DNA of 33,647 nucleotides, taken from Globicatella sanguinis NBRC 15551 (GTDB lineage: Bacteria > Bacillota > Bacilli > Lactobacillales > Aerococcaceae). Of this stretch, positions 16,087 through 25,248 are shown piece after piece. Every line of letters starts with the position of its first letter. Position 1 is the stretch's first letter. Position numbers and translations under genes: made by a program. The stretch spans positions 1 to 33,647 of the forward strand of contig NZ_BCQX01000009.1 of NCBI RefSeq assembly GCF_001552295.1, written 5' to 3'. Under the pieces are notes generated by a model. It worked only from the letters and a program-made list of their open reading frames with translations, was not told the origin of the DNA and searched no databases.

Positions 16087-17790
16087 CTACTCTGCTGAAA
16101 TGATATAATTATATACCGGTTGATTACCTTCTACAATTTCAAATTCAACGTCTTCAAATCGTTCTTCTAATTCTTCAGCAATTTGATTTGCTTCATCGAC
16201 TGAACCGTCTTCGCCAACAATAATCGTCACAATTTCAGTTTCTTCAGTCATCATTAATTTTAAAGTTTGGTCTAATGCAGTTGGAGCATCTTGTACGGAT
16301 AACATAATTTTACCACTCACAATGCCCATGTAATCATCTTTGTTAATTTTAACACCATCAATTTCGGTATCACGAATAGAATAAGTAATTTGACCACTGG
16401 TTACTTGGTGACTCATTGCAGTCATTTGTTCTTTATTTTCTTCAATCGATGCATCCACATTAAAGGCCATTAATGAAGCAATTCCTTCTGGAATGGTAGT
16501 CGTTGGAATGACCACTGTTGGAACTTCTGCCACTTGCGTTGCTTGTTCTGCAGCCATGACAATATTCTTATTGTTAGGTAATAAGATAATTTTCTTAGCG
16601 TGTACTCTTTCAATTGCTTTAATAAAGTCTTCAGTAGATGGGTTCATGGTTTGACCGCCTGATAACACTTCGGTCACACCAAGTGAGCGGAATAATTCCA
16701 TAATCCCTTCACCGGCTGCTACTGCGATAATCGCATATTCACGTTCTGGTTCCGTTGGTTTCGCCGGTTCCGCCGCTTGTTTAGCTTTTTCATTTAATGC
16801 TTTTTCATCATTTTCTAGACTACGCACTTGTTCACGCATATTATCTACTTTAATCTTAATTAATTCACCAAATTCTTGGCCTAATTGCATAATTTCCCCA
16901 GGGTTTTCAGTATGAATATGAACTTTTACGATTTCATCGTCGGCTACTACTAATAATGAGTCTCCTTTTTGATCTAAGGTATTTCTAAATTCATCATAAT
17001 TAAATGATTTTATAGTAGTAGGTCCTTCCCCAATGCGCACCATGATTTCGGTACAGTAACCATACGTAATCTCTTCAAGGGTCATTGGATTTTCTGCACC
17101 CTCTTCAAACATTGCATGTGCATGAGCTTGAGCTTGTTGTGATAATTCATCCGCATCTTGGGCAATACTTGCTTCGCCTTTAAGTGCAGATAAGAATCCT
17201 TCATAAACACTTAATAAACCTTTCCCACCTGAGTCAACAACACCTACTTGTTTTAAAACGGGTAATAAGTCAGGTGTCTTGGCTAAAGATTTTTCAGCGC
17301 CTGTTACGATTGATTGCATTACTTCAATAATATTATCTGTTTTAGCCGCTTTTTTCTCACCACGAATAGCTGATTCGCGGGCAACGGTTAAAATGGTTCC
17401 TTCTACGGGTTTCATCACCGCTTTATAGGCAGCTTCGACACCACCGGCAAAAGCAGCAGCAAAGTCATTAGCATCTAAAGTATCTTTGTCTGTAATTGCT
17501 TGTGAAAAACCACGGAAAATTTGCGATAAGATAACACCAGAGTTACCACGTGCTCCCATTAATAAACCCTTAGCTAAAGCACCCGCTAATTCTCCTACTT
17601 TGTCAGATTTTGATTGTTTTAAATTTTCTACCCCAGAAGTAAACGACATATTCATATTCGTTCCGGTATCACCATCTGGTACTGGGAACACATTTAATGA
17701 GTTAATGAGTTCTATTTGATCATTTAGTCGTTGGCCACCGGCAATCACCATTGCTCGAAATTCGGCTGCAGTTATTTTTGTTAATTCCAC
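16087..17790 (-). CDS. fakA: DAK2-domain fatty acid kinase FakA-like protein (YloV)
   Basis: The gene encodes 567 residues. The N-terminal DhaL/DAK2 domain has the Mg-ATP aspartates in NVFPVPDGDTGTNMNMS (Asp39, Asp41), LMGARGNSGVILSQI, and VVDSGGKGLL. In staphylococci and streptococci FakA phosphorylates exogenous fatty acids held by FakB, and the acyl-phosphate goes to PlsY or back to PlsX. Family position and gene order (asp23-yloV-recG) support the same role here, but no FakB is in the window. The start is a GTG with GAGGAGG ahead of it. It begins 24 bp after asp23, so the two are cotranscribed, and a strong hairpin follows it. Confidence 0.9.
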   Translation of the reverse strand: MELTKITAAEFRAMVIAGGQRLNDQIELINSLNVFPVPDGDTGTNMNMSFTSGVENLKQSKSDKVGELAGALAKGLLMGARGNSGVILSQIFRGFSQAITDKDTLDANDFAAAFAGGVEAAYKAVMKPVEGTILTVARESAIRGEKKAAKTDNIIEVMQSIVTGAEKSLAKTPDLLPVLKQVGVVDSGGKGLLSVYEGFLSALKGEASIAQDADELSQQAQAHAHAMFEEGAENPMTLEEITYGYCTEIMVRIGEGPTTIKSFNYDEFRNTLDQKGDSLLVVADDEIVKVHIHTENPGEIMQLGQEFGELIKIKVDNMREQVRSLENDEKALNEKAKQAAEPAKPTEPEREYAIIAVAAGEGIMELFRSLGVTEVLSGGQTMNPSTEDFIKAIERVHAKKIILLPNNKNIVMAAEQATQVAEVPTVVIPTTTIPEGIASLMAFNVDASIEENKEQMTAMSHQVTSGQITYSIRDTEIDGVKINKDDYMGIVSGKIMLSVQDAPTALDQTLKLMMTEETEIVTIIVGEDGSVDEANQIAEELEERFEDVEFEIVEGNQPVYNYIISAE

Positions 17791-17814
17791 TTGAATCCTC
17801 CTCGATTTTAAGAC

Positions 17815-18171
17815 TTAGTCCACTTTAACGCCTTGAACATGAACATTGACATAACTTGTCTCAAAACCTAATAATTGTTCAACATTATATTTCACGGCTT
17901 GCTGAATATTTTGACAAATGACTGATATTTTGGTGCCGTATGTAACTAAAATATACACATCGACTGCTACATCATTACCCTGTTGGCTAATGACGACCCC
18001 TTTTGCATAGTTATCTTTTTTTAGAATTTCTGTAATATTATCGCGAATAACATTTTTACTAACCATTCCCACGACACCGTAATTATCGGTTACAGCTGCA
18101 CCTACGACGGTTGCGATTACTTCGTTGTTTAATGTAATTTGACCATTTGGAGTTTGAATTTTAATAGCCAT
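17815..18171 (-). CDS. Asp23/Gls24 family envelope protein (YloU)
   Basis: The gene encodes 118 residues, DUF322 family (Asp23/Gls24). Family members are membrane-associated or stress-linked proteins; YloU has no established biochemical activity. The typical patterns are GQITLNNEVIATVVGAAVTDNYGVVGM at the N-terminus and VDVYILVTYGTKI in the middle. No signal peptide or membrane helix is seen. GAGGAGG lies nine bases ahead of the ATG. It always sits before yloV/fakA in Firmicutes, as here, which suggests a link to lipid or envelope homeostasis, an inference from context only. Confidence 0.88.
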   Translation of the reverse strand: MAIKIQTPNGQITLNNEVIATVVGAAVTDNYGVVGMVSKNVIRDNITEILKKDNYAKGVVISQQGNDVAVDVYILVTYGTKISVICQNIQQAVKYNVEQLLGFETSYVNVHVQGVKVD

Positions 18172-18211
18172 TTATATACGCCTCCTCAAACTTATGTTTT
18201 GTATCGTAATA

Positions 18212-18220
18212 ATTTTACCA
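18212..18220 (-). promoter_or_regulatory. Possible extended -10 promoter of asp23-fakA
   Basis: The minus strand reads TGGTAAAAT, a TGn-extended -10, about 40 bp before the asp23 ATG. No convincing -35 is seen. Confidence 0.35.
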
Positions 18221-18395
18221 TAACTAGTGATTAAACGCTATTTATTACGGATGAAATCTGTATGTTTTACAGAATAGGTGTCATTAAAACTTAAAACCAA
18301 ACAATTAAACTCGCTCTACTTATCCCATACAATTTGGCTTGAATTGAAAGCATCTCAATGAATTTAGTCCTATCCAGTCATTATGACTCTTTTAA

Positions 18396-18445
18396 CAAAA
18401 ATAGGGACTGGCAATCAACAAGAATGTGTTTGCCTAGCCCCTATT
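18396..18445 (-). terminator. Terminator of rpmB
   Basis: On the minus strand AATAGGGGCTAGGCAA pairs with TTGCCAGTCCCTATT with one small bulge and mismatch, around a loop of about 15 bases, and is followed by TTTTTGTT. It starts 15 bp after the rpmB stop codon and separates rpmB from asp23. The rest of 18181-18395 shows only the asp23 promoter region. Confidence 0.8.
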
Positions 18446-18460
18446 AGTATATTGTGTTAA

Positions 18461-18649
18461 TTATACACGTTCAATTTTACCTGATTTTAAAGCGCGAGCA
18501 GATACCCAAACTTTTTTAGGTTCTCCGTCGATCATCACACGAACTTTTTGTAAATTAGCGCCGAAACGTCGTTTGCTTTGATTCATAGCATGAGAACGAG
18601 TGTTTCCTGATTTAGCTTTACGACCAGTGAAATAGCATACTTTAGCCAT
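18461..18649 (-). CDS. rpmB: 50S ribosomal protein L28
   Basis: The gene encodes 62 residues, basic, opening [23 protein letters not shown] and ending [13 protein letters not shown], nearly the Bacillus L28 pattern. It is a component of the large ribosomal subunit. It has a single cysteine, so it is the form that does not bind zinc. The ATG at 18649 has AAGGAGG six bases ahead of it; 28 upstream in-frame codons are leader sequence. It is transcribed alone between a promoter at 18705-18733 and a terminator at 18396-18445. Confidence 0.97.
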   Translation of the reverse strand: MAKVCYFTGRKAKSGNTRSHAMNQSKRRFGANLQKVRVMIDGEPKKVWVSARALKSGKIERV

Positions 18650-18704
18650 CGTAATTCCTCCTTTATATCGCAGGAGCTGAGTCTCTGCTTTTTCATACCT
18701 TACA

Positions 18705-18733
18705 AATTTACCATAGTTTAGCTGTAAAGGCAA
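18705..18733 (-). promoter_or_regulatory. rpmB promoter
   Basis: TTGCCT (18728-18733) is 17 bp from TAAATT (18705-18710), with TGG directly before the -10 as an extended element. The -35 lies inside the palindrome 18722-18745. Confidence 0.5.
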
Positions 18734-18745
18734 GATACTTTACAG
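18722..18745. repeat. Perfect 8-bp-arm palindrome over the rpmB -35
   Basis: CTGTAAAG and CTTTACAG are separated by 8 bp. On the plus strand it is followed by ACTTTTTTTG, so it would work as a terminator for plus-strand RNA, but no plus-strand gene is present. On the minus strand it has no T-run. It covers the rpmB -35, so it may be an operator. Confidence 0.5.
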
Positions 18746-18766
18746 ACTTTTTTTGTTTTTTAAAAA

Positions 18767-19429
18767 TTAATGATCATCTTGAACCCACATTACACCAATC
18801 ATACCCTGAGTAAATGACAATTCAATCGCTGGTTGATTGGGAATAAACTCATTACTAATTAAAGCAGTCGGGGTCTTAAAATCCGTTGCTGGTAAATTGT
18901 ATTGAGCACCTTTAATTTGCCACGAGCTAACTGGGGTTAAAGAAATGATCGATAAATACTTCGCTTGCGATGGATTCAATAATCGATGATGACCTGGTTG
19001 ATAAAAGCGCGCTTGATGTTGAGTTTCAATAAAATGAAGCTTTTCAACCATGTTTTCAAAGCGCGGTTCCAATGCTAACCAAATATTGGCTAAAAAGTGG
19101 TCAACACGACCACCTCCACCTAAGGCCCCGTATATTGCAATCGTTTCATATTGAGAGTAATGCTCTTGCACATATAACAAAGCTAATTGCAAATCCGTAT
19201 CATCTTTTTCAGATGGATAGCGATGAAGTGTTTGCGTATGTTCTTCAATGAAGGCTAACTCACTTGCACTAACTGAATCAAAATCACCGAAAGCATGAGT
19301 TAAAGTAAAACCGGCTTTTATTAAGCGATAGGCGCCACGATCAACCCCTATTAATATGTCTTCTTTTTTTATTCGCAACTGGTCTAGGGCTGGATTAGGA
19401 CCTCCTGCGCAAATAATGACTTTTGCCAT
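18767..19429 (-). CDS. thiN: Thiamine pyrophosphokinase
   Basis: The gene encodes 220 residues. The enzyme transfers pyrophosphate from ATP to thiamine, making thiamine diphosphate. The family blocks are clear: ICAGGPNP near the start, GVDRGAYRLIKAG, FGDFDSV, SEKDDTDLQLAL and YGALGGGGRVDHFLANI. A cytosolic enzyme of normal length. It starts 12 bp after rpe, in the usual order rsgA-rpe-thiN, and is the last gene of the cluster. No thiamine riboswitch is seen, so expression follows the operon. Confidence 0.94.
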   Translation of the reverse strand: MAKVIICAGGPNPALDQLRIKKEDILIGVDRGAYRLIKAGFTLTHAFGDFDSVSASELAFIEEHTQTLHRYPSEKDDTDLQLALLYVQEHYSQYETIAIYGALGGGGRVDHFLANIWLALEPRFENMVEKLHFIETQHQARFYQPGHHRLLNPSQAKYLSIISLTPVSSWQIKGAQYNLPATDFKTPTALISNEFIPNQPAIELSFTQGMIGVMWVQDDH

Positions 19430-19441
19430 TCACATCGCTCC

Positions 19442-20083
19442 TTATTTACGTAAAGACTCAATCGCTTGTTGACGGTCCGTTGCGTTAAAAATATAGGATC
19501 CCGCTACTAAAACATCGGCTCCAGCTGCCAGACATTGTTGAGCAGTCATTTCATTAATCCCCCCGTCAACTTCAATTTCATATTGATATTGGTGTTGACT
19601 ACGTAACTCTTTTAATTGACTAATTTTGGTTAAAGTCGATTCGATAAAACTTTGTCCTCCGAACCCTGGGTTAACCGTCATGACCAACACTAAATCAACT
19701 TCTGATAATACAGCTTCGATGGCGGACACTGGTGTGCCAGGATTAATCACCACTCCTGCTTTTTTTCCTAGTTGTTTAATCATTTGAATCACGCGATGTA
19801 AATGATGAGTGGCTTCGACATGTACCGTAATAATATCGGCCCCAGCATTGGCAACCATTTCGACATATCGTTCTGGTTGTTCGACCATCATATGCACATC
19901 AAATACTAAGTCGGTATGAGGTCTTAACCATTGATAGACCATCGGACCAAAAGAAATATTACCGACAAAGTTACCGTCCATTAGGTCTATATGTAAATAA
20001 TCAGCACCATATTGTTCAATTTCTTTAATTTCAGCTAATAATTTGGTAAAATCCGCACTCAACATTGAGGGAGCTATTTTCAT
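19442..20083 (-). CDS. rpe: Ribulose-phosphate 3-epimerase
   Basis: The gene encodes 213 residues. It interconverts ribulose 5-phosphate and xylulose 5-phosphate in the pentose phosphate pathway. A TIM-barrel pattern is visible: KIAPSMLSADF, DYLHIDLMDGNFVGNISFG (metal His and Asp), DVHMMVEQPE, VNPGFGGQSFI and EVDGGINEMTA. The length is slightly under the common 215-220 residues and complete. AAGGAG ahead of the ATG overlaps the end of rsgA; only three bases lie between the two genes, so they are coupled. Confidence 0.96.
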   Translation of the reverse strand: MKIAPSMLSADFTKLLAEIKEIEQYGADYLHIDLMDGNFVGNISFGPMVYQWLRPHTDLVFDVHMMVEQPERYVEMVANAGADIITVHVEATHHLHRVIQMIKQLGKKAGVVINPGTPVSAIEAVLSEVDLVLVMTVNPGFGGQSFIESTLTKISQLKELRSQHQYQYEIEVDGGINEMTAQQCLAAGADVLVAGSYIFNATDRQQAIESLRK

Positions 20084-20086
20084 TTT

Positions 20087-21028
20087 TTATTTCTCCTTTT
20101 TACGATAAATCGGTTTTCTTTGTTCAATTTTTTGTAATATTTGACTATAATTTTCATATCGAGAGGTGGTAATTTCGCCGGTTTCAACCGCTTCTTTGAC
20201 TGCACAGTTAGGTTCATTTTGATGTAGACAACCTCTAAAGCGACACTCGGCACTCTTGCGCCAAATTTCAGGAAAATACTGACTCAGTGCTTCTTTTTCA
20301 ATTTGTGGAAAGTCAATTGCACTAAATCCAGGCGTATCTGCAAGAAGTCCTTGATATAAGCGATATAAAGTGACTTCTCGGGTCGTATGACGTCCACGAT
20401 TTAAATAATCACTAATTTCGCCGGTAGCAATATCGGCTTTAGGTAATAAATCATTTAATAAAGTCGATTTACCCACACCTGATTGGCCCATCACGATGTA
20501 AATAGCATCTTTATTAACTACTGATTCTATTTCCTCTGCAAAAGTACTAATTTCTTTTTTAACGATGACTTGATAGCCAATCTTTTGGTATACCTCTTTA
20601 ATTTCTTTCACTTTTAATTCTGCTGTCGCTTCACCTAACGCTTTTACTAATAAATCATATTTGGTAAGTAAAATAATCGGTTCAATTTGATGAGACTCAA
20701 TCGATACTAAAAAATAGTCTAATAAATTATATGAAAATTCCGGTTCGACCAGTGACATCACAATAAACGCATCATCCACATTAGCCACTGGGGGTCTCAC
20801 TAAACTGTTTTTTCTTGGAAATATCGTCACTAAACGACTTTCGGATTGACTATCATCAAGATCGATTTCGATTTCAACATGATCCCCAACCAGTGGTTTT
20901 ACTTGTTGATGTCGAAATTTCCCTTTAGGTTTAGTGGCATATGAATGACCTTCAGACCATACATAATAAAAACCACTAATCGCCTGATAAATGATCCCTT
21001 TTTTCGTAATGATTTGCTTTTCTTTCAC
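20087..21028 (-). CDS. rsgA: Ribosome small subunit-dependent GTPase RsgA (YloQ)
   Basis: The gene encodes 313 residues. RsgA is a circularly permuted GTPase that checks late 30S assembly. An N-terminal OB fold is followed by G4 LTKYDL, then G1 GQSGVGKSTLLN, G2/G3 with GRHTTREVTLY and DTPGFSAID, and a C-terminal zinc motif (CRFRGCLHQNEPNCAV). I use a GTG at 21028 because GAGGAGG lies close ahead of it; the open frame continues 11 codons upstream without a ribosome binding site. A terminator-like hairpin lies between prkC and this gene, so it may be expressed at a lower level than the genes before it. Confidence 0.95.
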   Translation of the reverse strand: MKEKQIITKKGIIYQAISGFYYVWSEGHSYATKPKGKFRHQQVKPLVGDHVEIEIDLDDSQSESRLVTIFPRKNSLVRPPVANVDDAFIVMSLVEPEFSYNLLDYFLVSIESHQIEPIILLTKYDLLVKALGEATAELKVKEIKEVYQKIGYQVIVKKEISTFAEEIESVVNKDAIYIVMGQSGVGKSTLLNDLLPKADIATGEISDYLNRGRHTTREVTLYRLYQGLLADTPGFSAIDFPQIEKEALSQYFPEIWRKSAECRFRGCLHQNEPNCAVKEAVETGEITTSRYENYSQILQKIEQRKPIYRKKEK

Positions 21029-21048
21029 AAATTCCCTCCTCGTTTTAT

Positions 21049-21092
21049 AAAAATAGACCACTACTGCCGACTCTAATCGGTCAATAGCAGTC
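21049..21092 (-). terminator. Hairpin terminator after prkC
   Basis: The minus-strand arms at 21077-21092 and 21056-21070 pair at 15 positions with one bulge and several GU pairs, around a TTAGAG loop, followed by TATTTTTAT. It would end or attenuate the priA-to-prkC transcript before rsgA-rpe-thiN. Confidence 0.75.
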
Positions 21093-21104
21093 CTGTCACT
21101 TCAA

Positions 21105-23093
21105 CTATTGTTCTGGGTAAACAGCATTACTTTCCATATAAACTTCGCCATCTCTTAAAATACGATACTGACCGACACCATCATTCTTAATAAAGAATTT
21201 TAATTGAACGGTCGTTGTTTCGGTTATTTCAAAACTACGATGTAAAGTATTAATATTGTTTTGTGAATCACCAATATAGACATCGATTACATTTGGTAAT
21301 GGCTTTTTCATTTCCAAATCAGTATCTGCATAAGTCGGTAAATATTCAAGCGTGATGGTCTCGGTATGTTGTAGAACCACTTCTTCTTGTGCACCTTGTG
21401 AGACAACGACTGAAATAGTATCACCTGGAACTAAAGCTGTACCACTCGCAGGGTCTTGGCTAATAACTTGATCAGCGGATATATAATCATCATAAGCATA
21501 GGTGACATCAACATTTAAACCATATTCATCTGCAAAGTTTTGCACCATGGATAAAGGTAAATTATTAAAATCTTGCATAGAAATACTATCCGACATTTGT
21601 CCTACTGTAAAGGTAATCGTAGTATCAGTTGGTACAACCTTTGAGCCAGGCTCAACGCTCTGGTCTAGAATAACCCCAACTTGACTTTCATCATTGGTCG
21701 CCATTCCGCGTCGCACCACAATAAAGTTAGCATCCGTCAATTCTTTACGAATCGGTTCATAAGCTTCCCCAATATAATTACCAATTTCAACTTGCTCTTT
21801 GCCATTACTTACCACTAAGTTAACAGCACTATTTTTTTCAATACGTGAATTGGCTTCCGGTTTCGTTTCAATAGCCGTTCCCGCTGGTAAGGTCTTATCC
21901 CACTGGGGAATAATTTGATTGACGTTTAAATTATTTTCTTCTAGTAACTTTATCGCTTCTTCTTGCGTTTTATTGTATACATCCGGTATCGTTACAAAAC
22001 GGGTGGTCTGACCATAGACATAATAGGCACCAAGTAATAAAAGTACTAGTAATAATAGCCCCACTAACCAACGCACGAAACGATAATTTTTGCGAACAGG
22101 TTCAATCGGTGGGACGACATCAAAACTAGGTACTAATTCTTCATCCAAAGGTTCTGGCGCTTCCATTTTTTCATCTAAAGCTTTATGAGCTGAAGATATA
22201 GGTTTAATTGGTTTTAAAACCGTCGTCTCAGACATATCCTTTGGTACAAAAAGTGCTTCATTCATACGATTAGCACTTAAACTAGTGGTCAAGTCTTGAT
22301 GCATTTCTTCGACAGAATTATAGCGATCGGCTGGATTTTTTGTAGTCGCTTTTAAGACCACATTTTCCAAACTTTGTGGCACATAATCGACCGTATCTTT
22401 CACACGGGGAAAGGCCTCTTGGAAATGCTTAAGAGCAATCGACACCGCCGATTCACCATTAAAGGGAACGGTACCTGTTATCAATTCATATAATACGACC
22501 CCAAGGGCATAAATATCTGATTTAATCGTTGCACTACTACCACGAGCTTGTTCTGGTGATAAATAATGAACCGAACCTAATAATGTATTCGTTTGAGTAA
22601 TACTGGTGTCCGATAAGGCAATCGCAATCCCAAAGTCGGTAATTTTCACTTCATTATTTTCCGTGATTAAAATATTTTGCGGTTTAATATCACGGTGAAT
22701 AATACGGTTTTTATGGGCAATTTCAATAGCTGACAAAATTTGACTCATAATCGAAACCGTTAATTCTAATGAAAGTGGCGCATTTTGTTTAATAAAGGAC
22801 TTTAAATCTGTTCCCTTCACATACTCCATTACAATATATTGTTGTTGATCGGTCTCATCGACATCATAAACTTCAACAATATGATGATGTAGTAATTGAC
22901 TAGCAGACATCGCTTCTCTTTGGAAACGACGTATCGCATCTTTATTATCCTGGAAGTCAAATCGTAAAACTTTAACAGCAACATCGCGATCCAGGATTAG
23001 ATCACGTGCTAAAAACACATTAGCCATGCCACCTTGACCAATAACATCATTTATCTGATAACGATCCGAGAGTTTATCTCCTATTTCAATCAT
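21105..23093 (-). CDS. prkC: PASTA-domain Ser/Thr protein kinase (PrkC/Stk1/StkP family)
   Basis: The gene encodes 662 residues. The cytoplasmic kinase domain (about 1-270) has the Gly loop GQGGMANVFLARD, Lys41, catalytic HRDIKPQN with Asp135, DFG at 153-155, and the activation segment ending SPEQARG. A basic linker leads to one membrane helix (about 342-360, WLVGLLLLVLLLLGAYYVY). Outside are about three PASTA repeats (FVTIPDVYNKTQEEA and similar) that bind muropeptides or lipid II in relatives, and a beta-rich C-terminal tail. It controls cell wall growth and division. It overlaps stp by four bases (ATGA); the kinase and its phosphatase are coupled. GAGGAGG lies inside the end of stp. Confidence 0.96.
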   Translation of the reverse strand: MIEIGDKLSDRYQINDVIGQGGMANVFLARDLILDRDVAVKVLRFDFQDNKDAIRRFQREAMSASQLLHHHIVEVYDVDETDQQQYIVMEYVKGTDLKSFIKQNAPLSLELTVSIMSQILSAIEIAHKNRIIHRDIKPQNILITENNEVKITDFGIAIALSDTSITQTNTLLGSVHYLSPEQARGSSATIKSDIYALGVVLYELITGTVPFNGESAVSIALKHFQEAFPRVKDTVDYVPQSLENVVLKATTKNPADRYNSVEEMHQDLTTSLSANRMNEALFVPKDMSETTVLKPIKPISSAHKALDEKMEAPEPLDEELVPSFDVVPPIEPVRKNYRFVRWLVGLLLLVLLLLGAYYVYGQTTRFVTIPDVYNKTQEEAIKLLEENNLNVNQIIPQWDKTLPAGTAIETKPEANSRIEKNSAVNLVVSNGKEQVEIGNYIGEAYEPIRKELTDANFIVVRRGMATNDESQVGVILDQSVEPGSKVVPTDTTITFTVGQMSDSISMQDFNNLPLSMVQNFADEYGLNVDVTYAYDDYISADQVISQDPASGTALVPGDTISVVVSQGAQEEVVLQHTETITLEYLPTYADTDLEMKKPLPNVIDVYIGDSQNNINTLHRSFEITETTTVQLKFFIKNDGVGQYRILRDGEVYMESNAVYPEQ

Positions 23094-23842
23094 GCTGACA
23101 CCTCCTCATTTGAGAATTCAGATGCTAAAATAACGGTAATATTATCAGTGCCTCCCGCATTATTTGCGGCTTCAATTAATTTTTCAGGAAAATCATCTGC
23201 AAAACGATCCTGATTAAACATTTCAAGCAATTGTGTATCTTCTACCATATTGGTTAAGCCATCTGAACAAAGCATCAGCATTTCTACTTGTTCCAATGGA
23301 ATTAAGTTGCTTTCAGCTTCAACATCAGGAGTGCCACCAATTGATTGAGTCACCACATTGCGTTGCGGATGCATTTGGCCTTCTTCTTTCGTAATTTCAC
23401 CTGTTTTAATCAAGACATTGACTAAAGAATGGTCTTCGGTCACTTGACGTAATTGGCCTTCTTTGTAGACATATGCCCGGCTATCCCCTACATGTACGAT
23501 AACTAATTGATCCTCAACTACAATAGCCGCAACTAAGGTCGTTCCCATGCCTTCCAGTTGACTTTCTGACTTCGATTTTTCATAAATATATAAATTAACG
23601 GCTTCAATTTGTTCTTTTAACCACGTTTGAATATTGGTTAAATCAAATTTTTCTTCAGTTTGAACAAAGCGCTCCCCTAAAAACTGAGTGGTTTGTTTAC
23701 TGGCGACATCGCCCGCTTGATGCCCTCCGACACCATCACATAAAATAAATAATACTTGCTGATGTTGATTTGTAAAATAATCAGCATAGTCTTGATTTGA
23801 TGAACGTTTTCGTCCAACATTTGAACGGACTTTGATTTTCAT
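23090..23842 (-). CDS. stp: PP2C-family Ser/Thr protein phosphatase
   Basis: The gene encodes about 250 residues. It removes phosphates placed by the PASTA kinase encoded next to it. PP2C motifs occur in order: SNQDYADYF, LCDGVGGHQAGDVAS (metal Asp and Gly), GMGTTLVAAIV, HVGDSRAYVY, TEDHSLVN, CSDGLTNM and GGTDNITVIL. No signal peptide. I prefer the ATG at 23842, with AGAGGTGA seven bases ahead; an ATG five codons upstream (23857) also has AGAGG near it and cannot be excluded. Confidence 0.95.
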   Translation of the reverse strand: MKIKVRSNVGRKRSSNQDYADYFTNQHQQVLFILCDGVGGHQAGDVASKQTTQFLGERFVQTEEKFDLTNIQTWLKEQIEAVNLYIYEKSKSESQLEGMGTTLVAAIVVEDQLVIVHVGDSRAYVYKEGQLRQVTEDHSLVNVLIKTGEITKEEGQMHPQRNVVTQSIGGTPDVEAESNLIPLEQVEMLMLCSDGLTNMVEDTQLLEMFNQDRFADDFPEKLIEAANNAGGTDNITVILASEFSNEEVSA

Positions 23843-23869
23843 CCTTTCACCTCTCATATAAACCTCTGT

Positions 23870-25237
23870 TTATTTTTTAACGAAACGACTAATAAAGAAG
23901 CCGTCTGTATGATATTGATGCGGCCAAACTCTAATTTGACCCGCTGAATTAAGTAAATCTGCTGGTAGTAATTCTGTTGGTTGGATTGGATCTAATAGAA
24001 ATTCTGCATGATTGGCTAGAAATTGGTCGACCATTTGCTCATTTTCAATCGGTGCTAGTGTACATGTACTATATACTAACACCCCTCCAGGTTTTAATAA
24101 ACTTGCGACATGATTTAATAGTTCAGCTTGAATCTTTGCTAACTCAACTAAATCTTGTGCTTGTTTTTCATATTTTATTTCTGGTTTTCGACGCATCAAG
24201 CCTAAACCGGAACATGGAGCATCCAAATATATTGTATCATATAATGCATTATTTTTCGGCAAAAATTTTGAAGCATCGGCCTGTTGGGTGGTCACTTTTT
24301 CTGCTAGACCCATTCGTTGTAAATGTTGATCCACTTTCTTTAATTTATGGCTCGATAAATCCAAAGCAGTCAAATGGCCTGTCGTTAATAATTGGGCAAT
24401 ATGAGTCGCTTTACCACCAGGTGCTGAACAAGCATCTAATATCTGCTCTGTTCCGGTTATTTTTCCTAATGGTGCGACTAACATGCTGGACTCATCTTGA
24501 ATGGTCACGCGTCCTTCTTTAAAGACATTAGAATGAATTAAATCACCACTTTGTACGATTAAGCCATAAGGTGATACCTTACTAGGTTCAGTGATCACTT
24601 GTTCGGTTTGTAATTGTTGCTGAATCTCTTGACGCTGATCAATATTCGCAATCACTCTCGCTGATAAGTGGGGTGTCTCTAATAAACTTTTTAGTAATGA
24701 TTCTAACTGATCACTTTGATCCCCTAACCAGTGTGAAAGTTGCTCGACTAACCATAATGGCATGCTATATTGAATACTCAAATAGTCATAGAATGCCGTT
24801 GCTTTATCGGGTAATTCCCTTAATGGTTGGCGATTAAATTGTCTCAAAATGGCATTAACAAACTTGCCTAAGCCACCATGCCCATTCGTTTTCGCAATTT
24901 CGACTGCTTCATTTAAAACGGCATGATCTGGGACTTTATCTAAAAATAATAGTTGATAAATACTTAAGCGAAATAAAGAAGCAATCCAAGTATCGATTTT
25001 CTTGCCCTTGAGATAAGGTTCTAAATAATAATCTAACGTTAAGCGACGTTGCACAACACCATAGACTAATTGTACCAATAATTTTTGATCCAATTCATTC
25101 AAATGAGTATGTTGTAAGGTTTGATCGATTAAAACATTCGAATATTGATTTTCATATTCAATTTGATGAATCAGTTTGAGCGCCTGCCATCTAACATTTT
25201 TAGCTAATTGTTTTTCACTACGTTGTTTTATTTTCAT
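23870..25237 (-). CDS. rsmB: 16S rRNA (cytosine-967-C5)-methyltransferase RsmB
   Basis: The gene encodes 455 residues. It methylates C967 of 16S rRNA with S-adenosylmethionine. The N-terminal NusB-like RNA-binding domain (about 1-150, with LVQLVYGVVQRRLTLDYYL) is followed by the Rossmann methyltransferase domain: motif I LDACSAPGGKATHIA, motif IV YLDAPCSGLGLMRR and motif VI YSTCTLAPIENE with the catalytic cysteine. Normal length. It starts 11 bp after fmt, in the standard order priA-fmt-rsmB-stp-prkC. Confidence 0.95.
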   Translation of the reverse strand: MKIKQRSEKQLAKNVRWQALKLIHQIEYENQYSNVLIDQTLQHTHLNELDQKLLVQLVYGVVQRRLTLDYYLEPYLKGKKIDTWIASLFRLSIYQLLFLDKVPDHAVLNEAVEIAKTNGHGGLGKFVNAILRQFNRQPLRELPDKATAFYDYLSIQYSMPLWLVEQLSHWLGDQSDQLESLLKSLLETPHLSARVIANIDQRQEIQQQLQTEQVITEPSKVSPYGLIVQSGDLIHSNVFKEGRVTIQDESSMLVAPLGKITGTEQILDACSAPGGKATHIAQLLTTGHLTALDLSSHKLKKVDQHLQRMGLAEKVTTQQADASKFLPKNNALYDTIYLDAPCSGLGLMRRKPEIKYEKQAQDLVELAKIQAELLNHVASLLKPGGVLVYSTCTLAPIENEQMVDQFLANHAEFLLDPIQPTELLPADLLNSAGQIRVWPHQYHTDGFFISRFVKK

Positions 25238-25248
25238 TAGCTGTCACT

